DNA of 64,000 nucleotides, from the NCBI GenBank assembly GCA_963377175.1, contig CAUJNA010003247.1:616001-680000 (forward strand). Reading direction: 5' to 3'. The notes beneath the pieces were generated by a model. It was not told the DNA's origin, did not search any database, and saw only the letters and a program-made list of their open reading frames with translations. Positions 55,131 to 64,000 of the stretch are shown one piece after another; position 1 is the first letter of the stretch; each line of letters begins with the position of its first letter. The position numbers were made by a program, and so were the translations under genes. This DNA comes from Effrenium voratum. Lineage: Eukaryota; Sar; Dinophyceae; Suessiales; Symbiodiniaceae.

Positions 55131-55231
55131 CATGGGTATGGTCAAAATTAAACCACCCGGAGACCGCAGGTTTTAGTCTTTGGTTCCATTTACCAGGGTT
55201 CCATTCTGGGTACCTATTTTTGACCCACAGC
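55131..55231. mobile_element. MITE, CTGTGGGTCAAAA family, reverse copy
   Basis: The core GGAGACCGCAGGTTTTAGTC is the reverse of the 14.1-kb copy, and the end TTTTTGACCCACAG matches. About 101 bp. A third relative at 48955-49025 keeps CTAAACCCTGCGG. Confidence 0.7.
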
Positions 55232-56141
55232 CACATAGCACTCCTAGCACGAACCAGTAGACACCTGTGCTCAAATCAACCAAGCACAAGCTGCAATGTT
55301 TCTAACTTGTGGGGTTCTGCGTGGGTTCCCCACAGGACCTGGGAGGCTTTTCCCGTTTCCGGGCCCCACACTTGGACCGGGGCTGCTTCCCCTGATCTAC
55401 CTTTCGGAGCTTCCTTTGTCCGCAAAAAATCCGAAGTCACCGGTGCAGGGTGGCAAACGATTCCCCAAAGTGGGTTGGAGCTTCGAAGCTCCTGCATGTA
55501 CTCCACCCCCCAACTTGCTTTTGTTGGCCTTTGACCTTTCTGCGTCAAAGCCAAGAGAAATCAGAAAGCCCCTTAGTTTGATGTTTGGGATCTGAACCAG
55601 CTTTTCTACAGAGGCTACATGGGGGGTCTCCCCTCCATTTCACCACCACCACACAGCCCGATTCCTCCCACCTGCAGATCGCCGCCGCCCAGCTGGGCGT
55701 CTCAGAAAAAAAGAGCGTTGGGGGGGATCGGTGGGCGACCGTGGGCGTGGCCGTCCTTCCATGGGCGGCTTTTAAGTCCACTGGAAAAATGAGAACATAT
55801 TTGTTTACGGTAGTGAGAGATTCTCTTGAAAGCCAACAGGGGACGATTGAAAAGGGAACTCAAGCAAATGGAAGCTTCCGCGGGCTCTTCGGAACCGTCG
55901 CGCGGTGACAACAACAGAGAATCGCGCTGCCGGGGATCTGCACTTCCGAACCAGTGGAGCCAGAAAACGTCACCGGCAACTTTTAATTGTGTGATGTATT
56001 GCTTCCGGAAAGGAACCAGAGAAAGTCACCAGGAACTTTTAATGTGTTTTTCACTAAAACGGTCCAAACTCCCAAAAAGTGACTAAAGCCGAAGTCGCGG
56101 AACTCTGGGAGTGATCTACGCCCCAAAGGTCCCCATGTAAT

Positions 56142-56392
56142 TCACCAACTTCGCTTGCGGCGGATCTCCCCACTGCCACCGAGGTCCGAGGGTGTATCAA
56201 GCAGCGGGCGAACTGCCCACGTCTCTGCCAGCCGCGTAATTCGTGCGCTCGCTGCCCACTTGTCCTCGTGCTTCCGCTTCTTGCCCACCAGCCTTGCAAG
56301 CTTCACCTCCGCTGCAGACAGATCCTGCTTCAACATGCGGATGTTGGTGCGCACTACGTCCATCTCGGCGCCTTTGGGGGGCATGGGAAAAC
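56142..56392 (-). CDS. Candidate coding segment, unknown (charged coiled coil)
   Basis: From ATG near 56390 the minus strand reads MPPKGAEMDVVRTNIRML, then KQDLSAAEVKLARLVGKKRK and HEDKWAASARITRLAETWAV. Heptad-like Leu spacing and Lys/Glu content suggest a short coiled coil. It is about 220 nt, far longer than the PDE exons, so it is more likely a retrogene or mobile-element piece, or another gene's exon. No family is recognised. Confidence 0.4.
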
Positions 56393-56559
56393 CGGGAGAA
56401 GGCGACCAGATCTTGACTCGTCCATGGATCTTCCAGGCGAGTTCTGAAGTTGCGACGTGCTGAGATGGGGACCTTCTCTCTTGAGCCCTGGAAGGGACAC
56501 CGATTTCTTTGGGTCCTCTTCGAGGGCAAAGCAAACGCGCGGGCCCTGGCCGACCGAAG

Positions 56560-56580
56560 ACCTAAGACCTAAGACCTAAG
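56560..56580 (+). repeat. ACCTAAG heptamer, three copies
   Basis: GACCTAAGACCTAAGACC is three perfect 7-bp units. It is near the telomere-like length but not the telomere sequence. Confidence 0.7.
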
Positions 56581-57640
56581 CGCCACCGAATTTCTTCCGC
56601 CAGGATCCATGCCTCCGCACGGGCCAGTGGCACCCCAATGTCAAGATGTTTCCAACTCCACCGTGTCATGGCCCCTAAATGGTAGGTGGAAGGAAACCAA
56701 CCTCATTCTCTGACTTGGATGGGCCCCCAGAAACAGCCAACATAAGGTGAACAAGGCGATCCTTCTCCGGCAGAACCTCCCGGGTCAACTTGCCAAAACC
56801 CATCCTCAACTTTCTACCCGGAACCATCAAGCTTCACGGCCCCTAACGGGCCACCCTCCCAGCTGTTGGGGGTGGTCCGCGTTGGTCGGCAGGAATTGTC
56901 CCGGCCGAGGGCCAGAATCCTCCCCTGCAGAAAGTCGGAAAAGCCAACCCCGGAAGAAGGTGATACATACCCCAGTCAAAAACAAGCATGTACCTGGTAT
57001 GTAATAAGGGCGCGCGGCTTTTAGGGGACTCGAAAAATGACCGTATTATTTCCTAATCTCCACTCAGGATAAATTGTACCCCTGTTGATTAAGTCTGGGG
57101 GAGTCTAAGAGTCTAGTGGGGATTCATCACTTGAAAGGACCACCCCCATATTCATAAACAGGGGCTTATTAGTCCGGGCGGGGCCAATTACAACAGGCTG
57201 AGGGTGAGCACATCCTCCCAGAGCCCCTGGGCGCCACGCCTGACTTGCTTTGGGCTGTAAGCAATCTGAGCGCCAAAAAACCGAGCGGCATTTTCTACAC
57301 AACAAAGAAACCAGGATGAAACGGCAAAGAAACGGTTCATCGCCTTTTCCAAAAGGGCCTCTCCGAATCAGACTCATTGGGCTGTGACATTTCATGGGAA
57401 ACCCACTTTCAAAGTGGTTGGTTGGACATGAATCCCAACCTAAATGATGTCCACCAAAGGGTCCCTTCTTAGAATTCATAGCCATCTGTTGGGGAAAGCA
57501 ACAAGCACTGTTAAACTCACTCGGACCGTTCCCGGTCTTCGTGCCCTTTGAGGCGTTGGCTGTTCACCCACGAATACCCCGTTCCCTGGCTGGCACGGCA
57601 ACTTTTTACAGCAATCCTGTCGCAACAACTCACGTGGGTT

Positions 57641-57720
57641 GCTATAATTTGGCCAGATTCGAACCTGTGACAACTGATTGAGTGGCCGTTGCGATTGGAA
57701 AGCTAATCCGCTTACGAACC
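57641..57720. pseudogene. tRNA-like fragment, strand unclear
   Basis: The minus strand reads CAGGTTCGAATCTGG, a clean T-arm; the plus strand nearby reads GAGTGGCCGTTGCGATTGGA then AAGCTAATCC, like the D arm to anticodon arm of tRNA-Ser. The two halves are on opposite strands, so it cannot be one intact tRNA. Confidence 0.3.
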
Positions 57721-58511
57721 TATGATTGGATCCCGCTATGTTTGGGGCTTCGAGATCTGATGAAACCAGCTTCCGTGTTTCTGCGGTCCCATGGCGTTGT
57801 TTGACAAACAGTAGTTTCTGAGTCTGTTTGTGCTTCGGGTTTCAGAAGTTTGTGTTCCCTCCTGCGATGGTGCACCGGCTCTGTGACAAAGGACCCATCA
57901 TGTCAGCCTGTCCTTTCTGCACACAGCCCATGTAAACGGAATAAACGCAACAGCGACAGCAGCAACAAGGCTCCGTAAAACACCCACGCAGTGAACGCCG
58001 GAAGGAGAAATTGGGAATTTCTGCTGCTGGCATTCTTCTTATCATGGTTGCTGGCTGCTTGTGTTTGATTTGTCTATTCCTTCCATGGGTGCGATTAACA
58101 CGTGCCTTATTGTTGCTATTCTTCGGAGTTTTTGTCTTCTTTAAATCATTGTTCTTCACGTGATTGTGGAGTTTGCTGGTCATGATTGTTCGTCTTCTTA
58201 TTAGCAAGAATACATTGCCCACCAGGCAAGTGTGTCCATCCACTGGTTGCACACCACCCAAACCAAAAACATGCGAGCACCGGGGCTCCTTCGGGCGTCC
58301 CTTAAAAACCACAAACAACAAATTAGATACCTTCCATTTGCTTCTTCGCTCGCTGGAAAAACAAATATAAACCTATTCCCCAGGAGAAAAATCGATTCCC
58401 CTCATCTACCAGGGGAAAATACCAAAACAAAAAGCAAACATATCGTTTCAGCCCATGGAAGACGATGCTACCAAGCTACCAAAAACCAGAAATTCAGCGC
58501 CCGACCCCCCG

Positions 58512-58607
58512 GATCCATTCGATCCATTCGATCCATTCGATCCATTCGATCCATTCGATCCATTCGATCCATTCGATCCATTCGATCCATTCGATCCATT
58601 CGATCCG
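58512..58607 (+). repeat. Perfect 9-bp tandem repeat (GATCCATTC), about 10.6 copies
   Basis: No mismatch within the array. As a multiple of three it keeps all frames open (FDP, IRS, NGS tripeptides), which explains the long frames at 58448-59156; nothing else there suggests a gene. Confidence 0.95.
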
Positions 58608-60289
58608 ATAGCGCCTGGGCGAGGCTCCACTGGCTCCTGCGATCGGGTACCCCAAAGGTATGGATCGGCGTGGGTGCTTTATTATTTTTTAATATTAAAC
58701 GGGGCCCAGTTTGTGTTTTTGTTGGCTTTCTCTTTTTTTTATAATGTGTTTTTTTGGATTTTTCACGGGGCCCAAGAAGGACGGACCTGCCTCGTGGAAC
58801 GTCCCAACTGCTTTTTGGGGCTTTTGGCCTTGCGTTTGCCCGGCTCCAACGTGTGCCTCGCTTGTTTGTTGGCTGTTTGTTGGGATTTTTGGGGAGGCAT
58901 GGGTGAGCTCCTTTTGCCTGAGCTGGACAAGAATTGGCAGATGGCGGCGTTTTTCGAGGGTGCCCCTTTCTGGATTTGCGTCTCTAAACGGCTCCAAAAG
59001 GAACGCATCCAAAATGAGGGGCTAAGTTGGCAAACCCATTTTGGAGGACCTCCTTGGGTTCCATGCGAATTTGTGCAGAGGAATTCTTCCACCAGGTCAC
59101 GTGCAACATATGTGCGTTGTGTTAACTTGAACGTCATACAAACAAAACCACAGTAACGTCCCAGCGCATTGGATCAGGTTCCTGTTCGCTGCCCAAGAAT
59201 TCCAGTGGCGTTTGCGAGCCGTACTCACTGGGGAAAACCTGCGCCAAAGGGAGATACCACACCAATTCGCGCCAATATTCCTCAGGGATGCTTTTGGGGT
59301 GCTTTTTTTCGCCTGTATAGCCGCTATGGGCTATTTGGGGTATGCAGTGCGGGCCTTGACTTCGACTGCGTGAGCCGCTTCTTGCCCAGCCGGGCAACCA
59401 ACCAACCAGCCGAACAACCAAACCAAACTAACCCAACCACAAGCAAACAATGGGTCAACCTGCAGTGGTCAGAGTCTGAGTCAGAGCTGTGGATGGTTGA
59501 AATCGAAATCCGAAAGGGAATCGAATAATTTCAGGGCTTCTTAGGTGGTGCAGGATTTTATCTATTCGTAGTATGTTGACAACACCCTCCAGTGTAAACA
59601 ACCCTTGAGGTTGTGTTCCCGCCAAAAGGCCCTTGCCTGTGCGACAGAAAGGGACCGACACCTACCACTTAATTGGATCCAATTCTGCTTAAAGCCATTT
59701 GGGTGTCTTACTTTGAGGGCACTACCTACATTTCATGGTTTTGCATCAGCAACAAAGGAGCACCACCATTTTGGTTGGGGTCCCCCAACAATGGACACAG
59801 CCATGTTGTTGAGGGCAGTTCACAAGCAGAGAGACACCTTGAATCTTGAGGACTTCATGTTGCCCCCCGACGTTTGTGCATTCAAATCAAAGTGGGGGAA
59901 TCGCGACAGACCACGGCCAACAGCCAAATCAAGCAGACGCAATAAGACAATGCCGCTGACCGGCCATGAAAGCATGTCCCATTGCGGCGCGTTCCGGCCA
60001 TGCAGACCTTGCCATGATTCTTCGAACGGACTTCTTGGCAAGAACAAACATGCCGTGCATGTGCAAAGCGGTTGTTTCCTGAAGTTGGAGACCTCCTTTG
60101 GCGGTTTTCTCAGACAGGCAGCTCTCGGACCAAAGTGATACCCTCCAAAACTTCATCTGGGAAAGGGAGTCAACCTGAAATCACCCTGAGAACCTCTCAT
60201 AGCCATATTCCCGGTCGGGGTATGGGGTTAACCTTTTGCTGGTTCAAGAAAAATCATGGACCCGAAAGGCAGGCTTTAGAAAGGTGACT

Positions 60290-60393
60290 GGGTGTGTCTT
60301 TCAGGATTTGAATCCCCAAGATGGCTTCGGTGTTCCTCTTGGTTTCAAACTAAAAGGGGGTACCGGGTACCGAACCTCAAAAACTGACGCACC
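60290..60393. mobile_element. MITE, GGGTGTGTCTTT family
   Basis: About 104 bp; left GGGTGTGTCTTTCAGG, right CTCAAAAACTGACGCACCC. The body ATGGCTTCGGTGTTCCT with TGGTTTC is the most repeated phrase of the window (also near 18330, 25150, 33815, 47330, 50960, 59700 and, reversed, 12290, 37710). Confidence 0.7.
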
Positions 60394-62567
60394 CATTTGA
60401 GCTTCCATTTTGGTGGAAGCCCTCTGCGGCCACATGAGGATAGGATGGACATCAAATAATCCAAGCCTTCGCAGACTCTACCGTCTCAGACTTCCAAAGA
60501 TTCATTTCACCACAATTTCTGTGGTTCCTGCCTGTCAAGCTTGTTGATTCTTGGGATTCATAATTTTGTTCGTTCTTCTGGGTTCATTGCTTGTTTAAAA
60601 AGACACCCGGACAAGTCTAGCAAGGGGTAAGTTTCGAAGGCACAAACCAGACTTTGGATACATGGCACACGGCACATGGTCATGCCATGACTCGCTTGCT
60701 TATTTTTTGGAGGTTTCGCGCGTCAAACGATTTGGGGAATTCCTTCCCCTACGGATTCAGAAGCCCAACAAGCCATCATGTTTCTTTGGGGGGTCCAAGT
60801 TGTCCAAGTTCCTAGTTCTTGTTGGCTCACAAAAGAAGCCTGTCATGCGTTTTGGGGGTTCCAAGTTCCTGGTAGTTCTGTTTTTTTCTTCGGGGGGAAA
60901 AGCGGAGGCCACAGTTTGGGGTTCCAAGCCCCGACCAAAACCTGCGACCTCCCCCGCCTTGCCGCGCCGGCCCTGGAGCCGCGGGGGTTGCACCGGAAAA
61001 AGGTGAATGAGTTTTTTTTTCCTGGACCCTCGCGCGGCGGGTCGATTTTTCTTGGAGTTGGCGTTGTTGTTCTTTTCATCAGTTGGGTTTTGAGGGGAAA
61101 CCCAACTGAGACCCCTTCCCCTTTTTTCGGCTCGCGCCCCCCCCCCCCTCCATTTTGACAACTGCGGCTATCCCGGCTTCCTGGAAGCGCCAGGCCCGGA
61201 AAAAGAGGCGGAATCCCGCCAACCGGAAACCCCCGGCATCGATGTGCAAGGAACACTCGCCGGCCGTGCCCCGTTTTCTTGTTGTGAACCTGGTCCCACG
61301 TGTCCTTTCTATATAAATGAACGGCCCGTAGATCATGGTCTTTCCTGTCCGTTGCTAACTTGTCAACATGCACAAACCCTGTGGATTGCAAGCTGTGCAA
61401 CCTGCTCCCTACTGGCTCGGGACGTGTGCAAGCAACGGTAGCAACCAACGATTTGACAGACATGCCAAAAATTGAAGCGGCCAAGCAGCAAATTTCATAG
61501 CGGAGGCGGAATTGAACTCGGCATGCCTATGCTTTCTCTTGCATGCACCCTTGGTTTTGAAAGAAACCACCATTAAAATGGAACCCCCCACTAAACTAGT
61601 CTAAAAACCTAAAAACCTAAGGGACCAGACATCCCTTTATGTTGACCCCATATTGATCAACCCCTGTTCAAAAAAATTAGGGGGGGGGGGTGGGGGGCCT
61701 CCAAAAGTCCTCTGAATCCCCACTAAACCCAGGCCCAATTTTCCTGTTGAACCTTCATCTACCCGGGCGTTGATTCCGCATATTCCCTTTCTCCGCAAGA
61801 CACGCCATGGCCCGCGCCCGCCTCCGAACTGTCCAGGAGCGCCTTGCAGGCCGTTCCGAAAACTGGTCCGTTTTTCCCATGGAAACAGAACTCCAAAGAG
61901 GACTCTGGACTTTCCTGGTGGGTTTTAGGGACAAGCCCCCCCCAGGAAAAGAAGGAGAGCTTGAAGAAGAAAGAAGGAGGAGGAAATGTAGTTTGCCGAT
62001 GGTTTGCCAATCAGACGCAAAAGGGATGCCCTTTCAAAACCACCTGCCTGAATCAGGTGGCACTACCGGTCAAGAACAATTGGATCAGGGCGACAAGCCC
62101 TTTGGAATACCTGGGGCGATGGCTTCCAACGGATGATTAAATCGCCGCTTGCACGGAACACATGTGCCTCCATGTGCGTGCGCGTCCGGAACAAATGGAA
62201 AATATGTCCAGTCGTGAAACAGATTTTCTTTGAAGCCAACAAACAAAATAGCAGAAGATTCTTCAACAAATGGAAGTACTCTCTCCCTCTCTCTAAATTC
62301 ACCGCCATTTCTTGATCCTAATGAAGATGGAACCCCCATAAAAAACAAATCCACGAATTCACGCCTTGATGCCTTCTTCCTTGTGACCGCTCGACCCACG
62401 AGCTTGTGCTTGGACAAAACGGGCTTTGTCACAATGCCGCACCACAGCGAGCCCGAAAGAAAAAGGCAAGCGAACCGCCTAACCACCCCGCCTCCATTTA
62501 TGGTGGATGCAATGCGTGGATTTCAGGCAAGCCCATACAGTAGATAACCCGTTGTTGCTTTCGTTTG

Positions 62568-62669
62568 CTCACTTCCTGAGTGGATTGACCCGAGAAAGTC
62601 CAAGGAACTTGTTTTAACACTGAAATGGTTTTCCCAAGAAGTATAAAGTCCAGGAACTCGGGGAGTGAG
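62568..62669. mobile_element. MITE, CTCACTTCCTGAGT family
   Basis: About 102 bp; left CTCACTTCCTGAGTGGATTG, right GGAACTCGGGGAGTGAG. Copies at 33873-33979 and 5682-5788 share AAGTCC.AAC, then ATGGT, then GAAACGGAACTC. Half copies are at 5937-5972, 11442-11480, 47535-47575 and 56072-56120. Confidence 0.72.
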
Positions 62670-64000
62670 TTTGGTGGTTCAAGTGTGGTTTGCTTGGTTA
62701 CCGGCAGGTCAATGGATCCACTCAAATACGCTTCCACCCCCGAATGTGGAACAAATCGATTCCACTCCCCCGGTCTGTTGCTAAGCGCACATCCTGAGTC
62801 AGTCCAAACCCACCGGCCTTAAAATGGTACCCAGAACCAAGGCATCAACAAGGCTCCCATTCAAACCTTCAGCTCTCAATCCGGAAAATTCACAAAGCTT
62901 TAACCAAGTGAAAGCACAAAGATCCGTTACCAAATAGCCATAAAGGGACCCTTTACAAAAAAAAAAAGGGGGCGGCACGCAAAAAATGATTGGGACTATC
63001 CCTTTACCTTCACCTCCATTTGCTTACGTCTGCAGGACAAAATGAACATGCTCGGTTGCTTTCTGCTCCCCTGCTAGATGTTTAACTTTTATTTAATGGA
63101 AAAATTCATGAGCTGGCAAAAAGTTGTCAAGTCCCAACATCCCCTGGCAAAATGCAATTCAAACCTCGTCCTTCCAAGCGAAAGGCCCATATCTCCCCGG
63201 GCCAAGCGCCCGCGGCTGGGCTCCCCTGCGTATCCCTTGCTGGCCGGATCCTTCACGCCTCGATGGCTATCTCCAAGCTCGCTGGGAATGGAATCGAATC
63301 TGTGGTACAGAAAGGGCCTAACCCCAAAGACTACCTTGTCTCTACTCCTTAAAACTCCAAGCCCTGGGGAAGTGAATCTTTTACAGACATATAGCCCATG
63401 TTACCCAAAAAGTCGAAACGTTGTGTTTTTAAGAGGTAAGTTGTTCATATAAAGGGGGATTCCCAAAAGTATCACAGAAGTGGTTGGAGAAACCCCGAGC
63501 GATCCCACAACCCTGTCCAAGCTTGATGCACAAATTGGGGAACCACCTGGGTGCGTCTTCCAGTTCCACCCCCCGCCCCCCGAATGGCAAAAGGGTCGCC
63601 CCTTTTGGCTTCCCTTTTCTTAACCATCAAAGGGGGGTGCCCGGAAAAGGACGAGCCACCCAAATCGGGCCGTGTGCGTTGTTTGTCACATTGTGGCGGA
63701 ACATACGCAACACTTGCAGTAACGAGGTCTTGCCAGCAAAGCTAGAACTCGTGGTTGGCCTGGAAAGTACACCCGAATCATGCGGAAGCGCACTCCATGC
63801 CAAATGATGAGAGACATTGCGCTGCAAGTATTGCATGCCACAATGGCATGCCGTGTTTGTTGTGCTGCATAATTGTGTGGTGTCTAACATTAACATTGCC
63901 AGGCCTTGAAGGGAGGCTGAGACGATGCGAATTCCGAATTCCGCGTCGCCTTCAGCGGACCTTTGTTATTGAGAACGGGGAGCCAAGGCTTTCCAGGCTT

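Larger units (their letters stand above)
53813..58511. other. Upstream flank of the PDE gene, part 1
   Basis: No promoter, TATA or start region can be named; dinoflagellate promoters rarely have a TATA box. GC-rich islands at 54.76-54.91 and 55.68 kb (QIAAAQLGV, plus strand) are coding-like but unassigned. It holds the telomere-like block, MITEs, and the 56.2-kb candidate. Confidence 0.5.
58608..64000. other. Upstream flank of the PDE gene, part 2: no gene seen
   Basis: MITE copies (59543, 60290, 61635, 62568, 63549), homopolymers at 61138 and 61680, and a possible tRNA T-arm at 61497-61520 on the minus strand (GAGTTCAATTCCG). Open frames of up to 233 codons lack motifs. Confidence 0.55.

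Noticed and set aside
55684..55714. Plus-strand exon QIAAAQLGVSE
   Set aside because: Short, no partner exon on the plus strand, and the minus strand is also open.
58448..59156. Frames with FDP, IRS or NGS repeats
   Set aside because: Produced by the perfect 9-bp tandem repeat, which cannot introduce stops.

Overview
The window looks like nuclear DNA of a dinoflagellate, most likely of the Symbiodinium-like (Suessiales) group. The reasons are: one gene in very small exons split by kilobase introns; introns that begin mostly with GC, less often GT or GA, and end in AG, usually followed by G; a degenerate TTTAGGG-type telomere-like block; about half G+C; and intron DNA made almost wholly of short palindromic repeats. 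No bacterial-style or long intron-free host gene is present. The organism call is inference; no ribosomal or spliced-leader marker is in the window.

Main gene. The minus strand from about 53.8 kb down to about 6.1 kb carries one split gene for a cyclic-nucleotide phosphodiesterase with a GAF domain. It was found by reading short coding islands and joining them in phase. In gene order: candidate N-terminal exons (53.8, 52.6 kb); the GAF domain in seven exons (50.7 to 43.7 kb); a less certain linker (42.6 and 41.5 kb, perhaps 41.0 and 38.3 kb); then the PDE catalytic domain in about sixteen exons (36.5 to 13.0 kb), with a possible last exon at 6.1 kb. Family landmarks appear in the right order: RCSIFFVDD, DKGIVG, KKTGYV, TIGVIQ and VLNKR (GAF), then LVSLNFDVL, NPFHNFYHG, HDIDHPG, YNDVSVLENHH, ILAT/DM, LLMNVCVHAA, KKWEDRICQEF and DFIDFVLRPLW (PDE). 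One catalytic exon, the one carrying the metal-binding Asp after HAA, was not found.

Mobile element. In the intron between the HNFYH exon (32.1 kb) and the next exon (26.6 kb), antisense to the host gene, lies a 4.07-kb retroelement at 27019-31088. It is bounded by 301-bp direct repeats that differ at two positions. It codes for a degenerate Pro/Gln-rich 5' ORF, a GIY-YIG endonuclease domain, and a reverse transcriptase with Penelope-type motifs. The nuclease comes before the RT, as in the permuted Naiad/Chlamys-type Penelope-like elements. Several frameshifts break the ORFs.

Everything else. Introns and flanks are a mosaic of at least eight families of 80-390-bp inverted-repeat (MITE or foldback) elements, one with another nested in it; a 65-bp minisatellite; a perfect 9-bp tandem repeat; two microsatellites of concentric layout; interstitial telomere-like and G-rich repeats; recurring T-run/G-run junctions; an AT-rich island at 9.4-10.6 kb; and a few tRNA-like fragments. 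Most long open frames here are chance or repeat-derived.
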